DNA from: JALORV01 sp963712485
GTDB lineage: Bacteria; Pseudomonadota; Gammaproteobacteria; Burkholderiales; Burkholderiaceae_F
Length of the DNA stretch: 64,000 nt
Assembly (NCBI GenBank): GCA_963712485.1
Contig: CAVQID010000019.1
Location: forward strand, 124,001-188,000
Direction: 5' to 3'
Shown: positions 36,978 to 46,763 of the stretch, piece by piece
Layout: every line of letters starts with the position of its first letter
Position numbering within the stretch: the first letter of the stretch is position 1
Notes under the pieces: model-generated
Seen by the model: only the letters and a program-made list of their open reading frames with translations
The model's database searches: none
Told to the model about the DNA's origin: nothing
Program-made: the position numbers and the translations under genes

Positions 36978-38096
36978 ATGAAGATCGGAGTGCCCGCAGA
37001 GATCCGTCCGGGCGAAACCCGCGTAGCTGCCAGCCCTGAAACCGTCAAGAAACTCGTCGCCGCCAACCACAACGTCGTCGTGCAGGCGGGCGCCGGCGGG
37101 CGCGCGAGTTTTCCCGACGAGGCGTACACGGCAGCCGGCGCGACGATCGGATCGTTGAGTGACGCGCTCGGCGCGGACATGGTGCTGAAGGTCCGCCTGC
37201 CGCAGGCCGACGAATTGCCGCTGATGAAGCGCGGAGGCGTGCTGATCGGCATGCTCGAACCGTTCAACAACGACGGCATCGCCGCGATGAACGGCGCGGG
37301 ACTGACGGCCTTCGCGCTCGAGGCGGCGCCGCGCACGACGCGCGCGCAGAGCATGGACGTGCTGTCCTCGCAGGCCAACATCGCCGGCTACAAGGCGGTG
37401 CTGATGGCCGCCAACGCGTACGGCCGCCTGATGCCGATGATGATGACGGCGGCCGGCACGGTGAAGGCCGCGCGCGTGCTGATCCTGGGCGCCGGCGTGG
37501 CGGGCCTGCAGGCGATCGCCACCGCCAAGCGCCTGGGCGCCGTGGTCGAAGCGTCGGATGTGCGCCCGGCGGTGAAGGAACAGATCGAGTCGCTCGGCGC
37601 CAAGTTCGTCGACGTGCCTTACGAAACCGACGAGGAGCGCGAGATCGCGCAGGGCGTCGGTGGCTACGCGCGGCCGATGCCGGCCTCGTGGATGCAGCGG
37701 CAGGCGGCCGCGGTGGGTGAGCGGCTGAAGCAGGCCAACATCGCGATCGCCACCGCGCTGATCCCCGGCCGCAAGGCGCCGATGCTGATCACCGAGGAGA
37801 TGGTCAAGTCGATGCAGCCGGGCTCGGTGATCCTCGACATGGCGGTCGAGCAGGGCGGCAACTGCGCGTTGTCCGAACTCGGGAAGACGGTGACGAAGCA
37901 CGGCGTCCACATCATCGGCCAGCCGAACATCCCGGCGACCGTGCCGACCGATTCGTCCGCGCTCTACGCGCGCAACGTGCTGGATTTTCTCAAGCTCGTC
38001 ATCGACAAGGACAGCAACTTCACGCTGCCGGCTGACGACGACATCGTCACCGCCTGCCTGCTGTGCACGGGCGGCGAGATCAAGCGCAAGAACTAA
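36978..38096 (+). CDS. pntAA: NAD(P) transhydrogenase subunit alpha, part 1 (NAD-binding domain)
   Basis: 372 residues, complete: MKIGVPAEIRPGETRVAASPE, the mobile-loop region SSQANIAGYKAVLMAAN, RVLILGAGVAGLQAIATAKRLGA (NAD fold) and AVEQGGNCALSE. This is domain I of the proton-pumping transhydrogenase, which makes NADPH from NADH using the proton gradient. The alpha subunit is split into two genes, as in many alpha- and betaproteobacteria. pntAB starts 14 bases after its stop. Confidence 0.95.
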   Translation: MKIGVPAEIRPGETRVAASPETVKKLVAANHNVVVQAGAGGRASFPDEAYTAAGATIGSLSDALGADMVLKVRLPQADELPLMKRGGVLIGMLEPFNNDGIAAMNGAGLTAFALEAAPRTTRAQSMDVLSSQANIAGYKAVLMAANAYGRLMPMMMTAAGTVKAARVLILGAGVAGLQAIATAKRLGAVVEASDVRPAVKEQIESLGAKFVDVPYETDEEREIAQGVGGYARPMPASWMQRQAAAVGERLKQANIAIATALIPGRKAPMLITEEMVKSMQPGSVILDMAVEQGGNCALSELGKTVTKHGVHIIGQPNIPATVPTDSSALYARNVLDFLKLVIDKDSNFTLPADDDIVTACLLCTGGEIKRKN

Positions 38097-38110
38097 GCGA
38101 GCCCAACGCC

Positions 38111-38426
38111 ATGGAAGCAGTCAGCCCGATCATCATCAACCTGATCATCTTCGTGCTGGCCATCTACGTCGGCTACCACGTCGTCTGGAACGTCACGCCC
38201 GGCGCTGCACACGCCGCTGATGTCGGTCACCAACGCCATTTCGGCGATCATCATCGTCGGCGCGATGCTCGCTGCAGCGCTGACCGAAACCGGGCTGGGC
38301 AAGACGATGGGCGTGCTCGCGGTCGCGCTGGCGGCGGTCAACGTCTTCGGCGGCTTCCTCGTGACGCGGCGGATGCTCGAGATGTTCAAGAAGAAAGAGC
38401 CGAAGGCCGGCTCGGAAAAGAAATAG
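38111..38426 (+). CDS. pntAB: NAD(P) transhydrogenase subunit alpha, part 2 (membrane domain), one frameshift
   Basis: About 105 residues. MEAVSPIIINLIIFVLAIYVGYHVVWNVTP is in one frame and HTPLMSVTNAISAIIIVGAM followed by LAAALTETGLGKTMGVLAVALAAVNVFGG is in another, joined near 38207. These are the membrane helices of the alpha subunit's domain II, with the conserved TPLMSVTNAISAI block. It lies between pntAA and pntB in one operon. Confidence 0.9.
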
Positions 38427-38435
38427 GAGCCGGCC

Positions 38436-39869
38436 ATGACGCTCAGCATGAACGTCGTCGTCCTGCTGTACCTGGTCGCCTCGGTGTTCTTCATCCAGGC
38501 GCTGAAGGGTCTGTCGCATCCGACCACGTCGCGCCGCGGCAACGCGTTCGGCATGGTCGGCATGGCGATCGCGATGGTCACGACGGTCGCGCTGATCTAC
38601 AAGCTCGCGCCGCAGCTCGGCCACGCGCGGGCATGGTCTGGGTGCTGGTCGGCCTCGTGGTCGGCGGCGCGATCGGCACGACGATCGCGCAACGGTCGAG
38701 ATGACCAAGATGCCGGAGATGGTCGCGTTCATGCACAGCATGATCGGCCTGGCGGCGGTGTTCATCGCGATCGCCGCGGTCGCCGAGCCGTGGGCCTTCG
38801 GCATCGCCGATGCAAACGGCCTGATCCCGGTCGGCAACCGCATCGAACTCTTCATCGGCGCCTTCGTCGGCGCGATCACGTTCTCCGGTTCGGTGATCGC
38901 CTTCGGCAAGCTCTCGGGCAAGTACAAGTTCCGGCTGTTCCAGGGCGCACCCGTCGTGCTTCGCGGGTCAGCACATGCTGAACCTGGCTGCTGGCGATCG
39001 CGATGCTCGTTTTCGGCCTCTGGTTCGCCTTCACGCAGGACTGGTTTGCGTTCTGGGCGATGCTGGCGATCGCCTTCGTGCTCGGCGTGCTGATCATCAT
39101 CCCGATCGGCGGCGCCGACATGCCGGTCGTGGTGTCGATGCTGAACAGCTACTCGGGCTGGGCCGCTGCGGGCATCGGCTTCTCGCTGAACAACTTCATG
39201 CTGATCGTCGCCGGTTCGCTGGTCGGCTCTTCGGGCGCGATCCTCAGCTACATCATGTGCAAGGCGATGAACCGCTCGTTCTTCAACGTGATCCTCGGCG
39301 GCTTCGGCGGCGAGGTCGCGGCCGCGACGGGCAAGACCGAGCAGCGCCCGGTGCGCTCCGGATCGCCCGACGATGCGGCCTTCCTGATGGAGAACGCCGA
39401 GACCGTGATCATCGTGCCGGGCTACGGCCTGGCGGTCGCGCGCGCGCAGCATCCGCTGAAGGAACTTGCGGACAAGCTGATCGAGAAGGGCGTGAAGGTG
39501 AAGTATGCGATCCATCCGGTGGCGGGGCGCATGCCCGGCCACATGAACGTGCTGCTGGCCGAGGCCGAGGTGCCGTACGACCAGGTCTTCGAGATGGAAG
39601 ACATCAACGGCGAGTTCGGCGAGGCCGACGTGGCGCTGATCCTCGGCGCCAACGACGTCGTCAACCCGGCCGCGAAGGACCCGAAGTCGGCGATCGCCGG
39701 CATGCCGATCCTCGAGGCCTACAAGGCCAAGCAGGTCATCGTCAACAAGCGCTCGATGGCGTCGGGCTACGCCGGCCTCGACAACGAACTCTTCTACATG
39801 CCGAAGACGATGATGGTGTTCGGCGATGCGAAGAAGGTCGTCGAGGAGATGGGCAAGGCCGTCGGCTGA
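38436..39869 (+). CDS. pntB: NAD(P) transhydrogenase subunit beta, four indels
   Basis: About 477 residues after repair. The membrane half includes SRRGNAFGMVGMAIAMVTTVALI, MVWVLVGLVVGGAIGTTIAQ and MTKMPEMVAFMHSMIGLAAVFIA. The NADP-binding domain III is intact: ENAETVIIVPGYGLAVARAQHPL, YAIHPVAGRMPGHMNVLLAEA, EMEDINGEFGEADVALILGANDVVNPAA and NKRSMASGYAGLDNELFY. Frame changes lie near 38626, 38692 (one A lost from CAAACG), 38960 and 38990. Four errors within 400 bases mark a poorly resolved patch. Confidence 0.92.
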
Positions 39870-40034
39870 GCCTTTTCGTGCAGTCCAGTCGCGTAGCGCG
39901 CGCGGGCTTACCGCACGCCGCTGTAACACCCTGTTACGACTCTCACATCCGGCGACCGGCGGCGGTTGACGCTGCACAAGCCAGCGCGGCGCGCGAACCC
40001 TAACCTGCAGTCATCGAGATCAAAGGAGGTTGCG

Positions 40035-40491
40035 ATGACAAACGGAACGGGACAACGGCGGAAGATGGTGGGTCTGACATTGGCGGCTGCGGCCGCTGCA
40101 TTGGCGGTCGGCGCGGCGTTCGCGCACGGCGGCTACGGGCCTGGGTACGGCGCGGGCTGTGGTGCCGGTGCGGGCTGGGGGCCGGCAGCAGCAGACCCGA
40201 CGACGGGCTACGGATGCGGTGCCGGGCCGGGTGCGGGCATGCGACACGGCATGGGCCCGGGGCACGGCGCCGGAGCCGGAATGGGGTGGCGTGGCGCTGT
40301 TGACCGACGAAGAGCGCAGCGCACATCGCGCGAAGATGCAGAGCCTCGCTTCGTACGACGAATGCAAGGCCTACATGGCCGACTTCAGCAAGCAGGTGCA
40401 GGCGCGAGCCAAGGAAAAGGGCGTGGCCGTCTATGGTCCGAACGAAGTGATGTGCGACCGCATGAAGCAACACGGCCGCTTCACGCAGTAG
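40035..40491 (+). CDS. Exported Gly/His-rich small protein with conserved helical C-terminus, one frameshift
   Basis: About 151 residues after repair. There is a strong AAAGGAGG ribosome-binding site. The signal peptide MTNGTGQRRKMVGLTLAAAA through VGAAFAHG is followed by ~55 residues rich in Gly, His, Tyr and Met (GYGPGYGAGCGAGAGWG, MRHGMGPGHGAGAGMGWGG). The frame shifts near 40287, and then a charged domain LTDEERSAHRAKMQSLASYD...AYMADFSKQVQARAKEKG...EVMCDRMKQHGRF follows. The layout resembles periplasmic metal-binding or Spy-like proteins, but no family is firmly recognised. Confidence 0.65.
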
Positions 40492-40659
40492 CTCGGTGGT
40501 CGGCGCCTCCGCGGCCGCGTCGCCGCGGCCGGCGCCGGATCTTAGCTATGTAGCGTCACTGTCCCTTCCTGGGGCAAGACCGAGCCAGCGTGCGCCAGTT
40601 GCGCATCAGCATGTCGCGTAACAGGAACATCAAAGGCCGAGATCTCCTCGGCCATGCGT

Positions 40660-41394
40660 TCAGCGCGTCAGCAGCGTCACCAGGGCCGGGGCGAGCCACG
40701 GCGCAATGAACGCCGTCACGAGCGCGGTCAGTCCCATCGCCAGTCCGGCGAAAGCGCCCATCTGCTCACTGACCTGGAACGCGCGCGCGGTACCGATGCC
40801 GTGCGCTGCGACGCCGACTGCAAATCCACGCGCCGGATGGGAGTGAATGCGTAACGCGTTGAGCAGAGGCCGGGCGATGATGGCGCCAATCATGCCAGTC
40901 AGGATGACAAACACCGCAGTGAGGGACGGCAGACCGCCGATCTTCTCGGCAATGCCCATCGCAATCGGTGTCGTCACCGACTTTGGCGCCAGCGACAGCA
41001 GCGTCTCGCGCGACGCGCCCAGCGCCCACGCGATGCCGACGGCAGATCCGATCGCGGTCACGACACCCGCGGCAAGACCGAGCGTCAGCGGCAGCCACAG
41101 GCGCGCCAGCCGGGCGCGCTGATCGTAGAGCGGAACGGCGAGCGCGACCGTGGCAGGCCCCAGCAGGAAGTGCACGAACTGCGCGCCGTCGAAATACGTC
41201 GCGTAGGCCGTCCCGGTCAGCACGAGCAACGCGACCAGCAGCGCGACGGCAATCGCCACCGGGTTCGCAAGCGGGTTCATTCCGGTGCGCTGGTAGATCC
41301 GGTAGGCGATGAGGTAGGCGAGCAGTGTCGCCGTCAGGCCGAGCAGCGGCGTGGCGGCAAGATAGACCCAGAGCGAATCAAGACTCGGCGTCAC
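40660..41394 (-). CDS. LrgB/CidB-family membrane protein
   Basis: 244 residues with about seven membrane helices. The family blocks LLGPATVALAVPLYDQRARL, SVTTPIAMGIAEKIGGLPSLTAVFVILTGM, and ARGFAVGVAAHGIGTARAFQVSE are all present. LrgB/CidB proteins work with holin-like LrgA/CidA; in plants the homologue exports glycolate. It overlaps the CidA-like gene by 17 bases and follows glcDEF, which suggests a link to glycolate metabolism in this organism. Confidence 0.9.
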   Translation of the reverse strand: MTPSLDSLWVYLAATPLLGLTATLLAYLIAYRIYQRTGMNPLANPVAIAVALLVALLVLTGTAYATYFDGAQFVHFLLGPATVALAVPLYDQRARLARLWLPLTLGLAAGVVTAIGSAVGIAWALGASRETLLSLAPKSVTTPIAMGIAEKIGGLPSLTAVFVILTGMIGAIIARPLLNALRIHSHPARGFAVGVAAHGIGTARAFQVSEQMGAFAGLAMGLTALVTAFIAPWLAPALVTLLTR

Positions 41395-41734
41395 TGGCGA
41401 AGCGGCGCGCCGCCCAGGTGACGACGAGCGCGGTCACCGCAATGGCGAGCGCGGTACTGACGACGAGTGCAACGACGATCGGCAACCATTCCTTGCCGAT
41501 ACGCGCAACGTGCAGCATCACGCCGACGCCCGCCGGGACGAAGAGTAAAGACAGGTGCTTCAGCAACTCCAGTGACGTCGGGCGCAGCCGGTCGATCGTG
41601 GCTGGCCGCACCATCAGCAGTCCCAGCAGCAGCGCCATGCCGAGCACAGGCCCGGGCACCGGAAGCTTCAGGAAGTAACTCAGCACCTCGCCGACCGTCT
41701 GGAACACCAGCAGTGTCGCGACGGCTTCGAGCAT
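41378..41734 (-). CDS. CidA/LrgA-family holin-like protein
   Basis: 118 residues with four membrane helices: VATLLVFQTVGEVLSYFLKLPVPGPVLGMALLLGLLM, with the family's PVPGPVLGM loop, then LSLLFVPAGVGVMLHVARIG and a final long helix. It starts four bases after the glcF stop on the same strand and overlaps the CidB-like gene. The pair forms a membrane complex related to glycolate/glycerate transporters and to murein-hydrolase exporters. Confidence 0.9.
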   Translation of the reverse strand: MLEAVATLLVFQTVGEVLSYFLKLPVPGPVLGMALLLGLLMVRPATIDRLRPTSLELLKHLSLLFVPAGVGVMLHVARIGKEWLPIVVALVVSTALAIAVTALVVTWAARRFASDAES

Positions 41735-41738
41735 CAGT

Positions 41739-42966
41739 TCAGCGCGGGGTCAGGCGTTGGTCCAGCCACTCGATCCAGTGCATCACGCGCGTGTCCGTGC
41801 CACTTTGCAGGTGAGTGATGCAGCCGATGTTGGCCGAGAGGATCGCGTCGGGTTTCGGCGCCTGCAGATGGCCGAGCCGGCGGTCGCGCAACTGGATCGA
41901 AAGCTCGGGTTGCAGCACCGAATACGTGCCCGCAGAGCCGCAGCAGAAGTGGCTTTCGCCGACCGGCGCAACGGTCGCCCCCAGCGACAGTAAGCAGCGC
42001 CTCGACCGCACCGCGCACTTTCAGCCCATGCTGCAGCGTGCACGGCGAGTGGAACACGACTTTCCCCGCGAGCCCTGCGCCGAGCTTGCGCTTCAGTTCG
42101 TCGCCCAGCGCGGGGAGGATCTCCGCGACATCCTTGGTCAGTTCGCTGACACGCTTCGCCTTGGCCGCATATACCGGATCGCGCGCCAGCAGATGGCCAT
42201 ATTCCGCCACCTGCTGTCCGCAGCCGCTGGCGTTCATCACCAGCGCCTCGGCGCCGGCCTCTATCAACGGCCACCAGGCGTCGATATTTCGTCGGGCGTC
42301 GTCGAGTCCACCGTCATGGTCGTTCAGGTGATAGCGGATCGCGCCGCAGCAGCCCGCCGCAGCGGGACGCAGCACTTCAATGCCGAGCGCATCGAGCACG
42401 CGCGCCGTCGACGTGTTGATGTTCGGCGCCATCGCCGGCTGCACGCAGCCTTCGAGCAGGATCATGCGTCGTGCCTGCTGGCGCGACGGATAGGCGCCGG
42501 CGGGATGCGCAGCGGGAACCTTCGCCTTCAGGCTGGCCGGCAGCATCGGCCGCATCAGCTGGCCGAATTTCATCGCGGGGCCGAACAGCGGACTGGTGAG
42601 TCCGATCTTCAGCGCGCCACGCATCAGGCGGTCCGACAACGGCCGCTGCACGCGCTCATCGACCAGCTTGCGGCCGATGTCGACAAGCCGGCCGTACTGC
42701 ACGCCGGATGGGCACGTGGTCTCGCAACTGCGGCAGGTGAGGCAGCGATCCAGGTGCAGCTGTGTCTTCGCCGTGACTGGCTCGCCTTCCAGCATCTTCT
42801 TCATCAGGTAGATGCGCCCGCGCGGACCGTCGAGTTCATCGCCGAGCAACTGGTAGGTCGGGCAGGTCGCGGTGCAGAAGCCGCAGTGCACGCACTTGCG
42901 CAGGATCGCGTCCGCTTCTTCGCCCTCCGGGGTGTTGCGGATCCAGTCGGCCAGTTGCGTCTGCAT
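41739..42966 (-). CDS. glcF: Glycolate oxidase iron-sulfur subunit, one frameshift
   Basis: About 408 residues after repair. Two 4Fe-4S motifs are seen: CVHCGFCTATCPTYQLLGDE and CLTCRSCETTCPSGVQYG. Two CCG-type motifs follow, AAGCCGAIRYHLNDHDGG and SHFCCGSAGTYSVLQPELS. Near 41988 an extra A (CTGCTTACTG) shifts the frame in VEALL/LSLGATVAPVGE. GlcF carries electrons from the GlcDE flavoproteins to quinone. It starts three bases after the glcE stop. Confidence 0.94.
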
Positions 42967-42969
42967 GTG

Positions 42970-44037
42970 TCAGTTCAGCGGTGCCAGGCGGCCCGGATTG
43001 AAGATGCCCGCCGGATCGAACTCGGCTTTCAGCCGCGCGTTGATGCGCGCGAGCACCGGTTCGAGCGGCTGGAATGCAGGGCTGCCGGCGTCACCGCCGC
43101 GGAAGCGCGTCGCGTGTCCGCCGAGCGCCGTGCACAGGCCCTGCAGCGTCTCGGCTGCATGCTCGCCGCGCACCCAGCGCTGGCCGCCGTGCCATTCGAT
43201 CAGTGTGGCAGGCAGTCGCAGCGGCGGCGTCGTCGGCGGGACCGCGAGCCGCCAGAGCGTGTCGCTGCCGCCGAAAAACGGCAGTCGCTGCTCGCGCAGG
43301 TCGGTCCACCAGCGCTCGCCGTCGTCGACGACACTGCCGCCCAGCTTCGTCTGCGCGGCATCGACCGCCGCACGCGCGCCGGAGAGGCGAATCCGCAGCT
43401 GTCCATCGAGCCAGGCGCTGGCAGAAATAGGCAGCGGCTGACCGCCCCATTCATTGAGCGTGCGGATCGCCGCAGCCTCGTCGAGCTCGAATCGCAGCGT
43501 ACGTTCGGCGACCGGGCGCGGCAGCACCTTCAGCGACACATCGACCAGGACGCCGAGCGTGCCGAGCGAGCCCGCCAGAACGCGCGCCATGTCGTAGCCG
43601 GCGACGTTCTTCATCACGCGCCCGCCGAAGCTCAGCACATCGCCGCGGCCATCGATGATGCTGGCGCCGAGAATGAGGTCGCGCAGGGATCCGGCCGACA
43701 CGCGGCGCGGGCCCGCGAGACCTGAGGCGACGGCGCCGCCGACGGTGGCACCGGCGCCGAAGTGCGGCGGCTCGAACGGCAATATCTGGTTCTTCTCGGC
43801 CAGCGCCGCTTCGAGTTCCGCGAGCGGCGTGCCGCTGCGCACCGTGACCACGAGCTCGGTCGGTGCGTAATCCACGATGCCCGTGTATTCACGCGGATCC
43901 AGCAATTCCCCGGCGGTCGGGTTGCCGTAGAAGTCCTTGGTGCCACCGGCACGGATACGCAGCGCCTGGCGCTGCGCGGCAGCTTCGTGGACGCGGCTGC
44001 GCAGGCGCGTCAGCGCCGGATGCTCGTGCGCGCTCAT
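42970..44037 (-). CDS. glcE: Glycolate oxidase FAD-binding subunit
   Basis: 355 residues from MSAHEHPALTRLRSRV. The FAD-binding PCMH domain shows LRIRAGGTKDFYG, LVVTVRSGTPLAELEAALAE, FGAGATVGGAVASGLAGPRR and GRVMKNVAGYDMARVLAGSLG. It ends in the family signature FDPAGIFNPGRLAPL. GlcE is the second flavoprotein subunit of the GlcDEF complex that oxidises glycolate to glyoxylate. It lies between glcD and glcF. Confidence 0.94.
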   Translation of the reverse strand: MSAHEHPALTRLRSRVHEAAAQRQALRIRAGGTKDFYGNPTAGELLDPREYTGIVDYAPTELVVTVRSGTPLAELEAALAEKNQILPFEPPHFGAGATVGGAVASGLAGPRRVSAGSLRDLILGASIIDGRGDVLSFGGRVMKNVAGYDMARVLAGSLGTLGVLVDVSLKVLPRPVAERTLRFELDEAAAIRTLNEWGGQPLPISASAWLDGQLRIRLSGARAAVDAAQTKLGGSVVDDGERWWTDLREQRLPFFGGSDTLWRLAVPPTTPPLRLPATLIEWHGGQRWVRGEHAAETLQGLCTALGGHATRFRGGDAGSPAFQPLEPVLARINARLKAEFDPAGIFNPGRLAPLN

Positions 44038-44096
44038 CGGCAGACCCGAAAAACAGGCGGGGCGGCGTCGGGCCGCGTGCTGCAGCATCGGCGCGG

Positions 44097-45638
44097 TCAG
44101 AATCGTGGCAGGTCGGGAAACTTCAGCTGGCCGCCGTGCACATGCATCTTGCCGTACTCGGCACAGCGGTTGAGCGTCGGCACCGCCTTGCCCGGGTTCA
44201 GCAGCCCGGGCGGATCGAACGCGCGCTTGATCGCGTGAAAGGCCTGCAGCGTGGCGCTGTCGAACTGCTGGCACATCTGGTGGATCTTCTCGACGCCGAC
44301 GCCGTGCTCGCCGGTCACGGTGCCGCCGACCGCGATCGACAGTTCGAGGATCTCGAAGCCGAACTGCTCGGCGCGGACGACCGAGGCCGGATCGTTGGCG
44401 TCGAACATGATCAGAGGATGCAGGTTGCCGTCGCCCGCGTGGAAGACGTTGGCGCAACGCAGGTCGTACTTGCCCTCCATCGCGGCGATGGCCTTCAGCA
44501 CTTCGCCGAGGCGCTTGCGCGGGATCGTCCCGTCCATGCAGTAGTAATCGGGCGAGATGCGGCCGACTGCCGGGAAGGCTGCCTTGCGCCCGGCCCAGAA
44601 GCGCAGCCGTTCGGGCTCGGACTGCGACACCTTGAGCTGCGTCGCGCCGCTGCCGTCGAGCACCGCCTTGATGCGGTCGATTTCCTCCGCAACTTCCTCC
44701 GGCGTGCCGTCGGACTCGACCAGCAGGATCGCCGCGGCGTTCAGGTCGTAGCCGGCCTTGACGAACGGCTCGACCGCCGCGGTGGCGGGCTTGTCCATCA
44801 TTTCCATGCCGGCCGGGATGATGCCGGCGGCAATCACCGCCGCCACCGCATCGCCACCTTTTTCGATGTCATCGAACGAGGCCATTACGACCTGCTGCTT
44901 CAGCGGCTTCGGTACCAGCTTCAGCGTCGCCTCGGTCATCACCAGCAGCAGGCCCTCGGATCCGACCACCAAAGGCAGCAGGTCGTATCCCGCTGCATCC
45001 GGCGCGTCGGAGCCGATCTCGACGACGTCGCCCTCGATCGTCACGCCGCGAACGCGCTGGACGTTGTGCAGCGTCAGCCCGTACTTCAGGCAGTGCACGC
45101 CGCCGGCGTTCTCGGCAATGTTTCCGCCGATCGTGCACGCGATCTGGCTCGAGGGATCCGGCGCGTAGTACAGGCCGAGGTGCGCGACGGCCTCGGAAAT
45201 GGCCGAATTGCGCACGCCCGGCTGCACGCGGGCGGTGCGTGCCAGCGGATCGATATGAAGAATGAGATTGAACTTGGCGAGCGACAGCAGCACACCCTGG
45301 CCGTGCGGCAGCGCGCCACCCGAAAGCCCGGTGCCCGCTCCGCGCGGCACCACCGGAACGCCAAGTTCATGGCAGGCGCGCAGGATCTGCACCACCTGCG
45401 CTTCGTCTTCCGGCAGCGCGACCACCATCGGCAGCTGGCGGTACAGCGTCAGTCCATCGCATTCGTAGGGCCGGGTGTCCTCTTCGCGCCAGAGCACGCA
45501 ATGGTCGGGGAGGAAGGAGCGCAGCCGCGCGACCACCGCGCGCTGGCGTTCGATATCGACTGGCCCCGCGCCGTCGAGCGGGATCAGGTCCGACAGCATC
45601 TGCGTCGGCGGATGAGTGAGATCGGCGGGCGCGTTCAC
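44097..45638 (-). CDS. glcD: Glycolate oxidase subunit GlcD
   Basis: 513 residues, GTG start. The FAD site appears as VPVVPRGAGTGLSGGALP and CTIGGNIAENAGGVHCLKYG, with VVGSEGLLLVMTEATLKL. The C-terminal FAD-oxidase domain has MDGTIPRKRLGEVL, NVFHAGDGNLHPLIMFD (metal-binding His), TGEHGVGVEKI and FDPPGLLNPGKAVPT. It is the catalytic flavoprotein of glycolate oxidase and the first gene of the glcDEF-cidAB unit. Confidence 0.96.
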   Translation of the reverse strand: MNAPADLTHPPTQMLSDLIPLDGAGPVDIERQRAVVARLRSFLPDHCVLWREEDTRPYECDGLTLYRQLPMVVALPEDEAQVVQILRACHELGVPVVPRGAGTGLSGGALPHGQGVLLSLAKFNLILHIDPLARTARVQPGVRNSAISEAVAHLGLYYAPDPSSQIACTIGGNIAENAGGVHCLKYGLTLHNVQRVRGVTIEGDVVEIGSDAPDAAGYDLLPLVVGSEGLLLVMTEATLKLVPKPLKQQVVMASFDDIEKGGDAVAAVIAAGIIPAGMEMMDKPATAAVEPFVKAGYDLNAAAILLVESDGTPEEVAEEIDRIKAVLDGSGATQLKVSQSEPERLRFWAGRKAAFPAVGRISPDYYCMDGTIPRKRLGEVLKAIAAMEGKYDLRCANVFHAGDGNLHPLIMFDANDPASVVRAEQFGFEILELSIAVGGTVTGEHGVGVEKIHQMCQQFDSATLQAFHAIKRAFDPPGLLNPGKAVPTLNRCAEYGKMHVHGGQLKFPDLPRF

Positions 45639-45746
45639 GATGGTGACGGTATCACGGTGCGCGGCCGCCGCGGAATGGGGGTGCAGATCGGATGCACCGG
45701 CCCGGGAGCGAGATCGCCGGCGCTGCGAAGCCGGCCGGCAGTGGCG

Positions 45747-46763
45747 CTAGCGCAGCGGCGCGATGACGTAGCGCGCGACGATCGGACGGTAGCGTTCGGT
45801 CCAGCGCTCGATCGACCCGGCCGCACCGCCGAAGACCTGGGAAATGAAAGCCAGCGTGAGTTCGCGCGTCGCGGTCTTGACCTGGGCATTCAGCTGGGCG
45901 CCGCCGGTGCCGGAGCGGTCGGTGAAAATGCTGTGAGAGCCGCCGGCAAATACCGCGAGCGTCTTGTCGCGGCTGCCGATGGCCTCGAACACCGCGATGC
46001 GGTCCTCCGCACCCGAGTAGTAGCCGGGAATCTGTATCACGTCCTCGGTCGCTGTGATGTGCAAGGTGGGCACCGTCACGTGCTTCAGGATCTGCGCCGG
46101 GTCGGTCGCACCGTAGAACGGTGGAGCCGAAATCAGTATGGCGGCGCTGTAGCGCGGATCGCGGAACTCGAGCGTGCGGCCCTCGCGTTCGACGCGCGCG
46201 CCGGCGGCGAGCAGCGCCGTATTGGCGCCGTACGAGTGCCCGGCGACCACGATATGTGTGCGGTCGATGCGCGGTCCGTGTTCCCCGGTCAGCAGCTGAT
46301 CGAGCGCGAAGCGCAGGTCCAGCACGCGGTTGATCGCCTCGCGTTCGGTCGCCGCGTCATGCAGGCGTCCGATCAGCGAAAACGGATTGCCGAGCCACAG
46401 TGCGCGATCGCTTCCCACGTGCTGCACATGCAGGCTGGCAATGCCGTTGGCGGCGAAGTGGCTGCCGAGATAGCTGTAGCCACGTCGCGAGCCGCCGATG
46501 CCGTGCGAGAACACTACCAGCGGAATGCGTGCGCCCGGCTCCATCGTCGCGGGCAAGTACAGGCGGACGGGCACGGCGCGACCGCGCAGCGGGTCGGTCC
46601 ACTCGTATTCGACAGCTCCGTAGGCCGGCGCCGCTGCGATGACGCTCGTTGCCTCGTCGACCTCGGCGGCGACCGGACCGGCGAGCAGCCCGAGTGCAAG
46701 CGAGATGCCGGCGCCGGCGGCGAGCAGGCGCGCTCGGCGGGTCGCAATTGGGCTCAGCATCAT
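45747..46763 (-). CDS. Exported alpha/beta hydrolase, PAF-acetylhydrolase/dienelactone hydrolase-like
   Basis: 338 residues. The signal peptide ARLLAAGAGISLALGLLAGPVAA is followed by RLYLPATMEPGARIPLVVFSHGIGGSRRGY, the oxyanion-hole region. The nucleophile elbow GHSYGAN contains the catalytic Ser; a late GGSHSIF supplies the His. It resembles bacterial platelet-activating-factor acetylhydrolase-like esterases. The gene overlaps the RND pump stop by four bases and so belongs to the efflux operon, an unusual partner. Substrate unknown. Confidence 0.85.
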   Translation of the reverse strand: MMLSPIATRRARLLAAGAGISLALGLLAGPVAAEVDEATSVIAAAPAYGAVEYEWTDPLRGRAVPVRLYLPATMEPGARIPLVVFSHGIGGSRRGYSYLGSHFAANGIASLHVQHVGSDRALWLGNPFSLIGRLHDAATEREAINRVLDLRFALDQLLTGEHGPRIDRTHIVVAGHSYGANTALLAAGARVEREGRTLEFRDPRYSAAILISAPPFYGATDPAQILKHVTVPTLHITATEDVIQIPGYYSGAEDRIAVFEAIGSRDKTLAVFAGGSHSIFTDRSGTGGAQLNAQVKTATRELTLAFISQVFGGAAGSIERWTERYRPIVARYVIAPLR

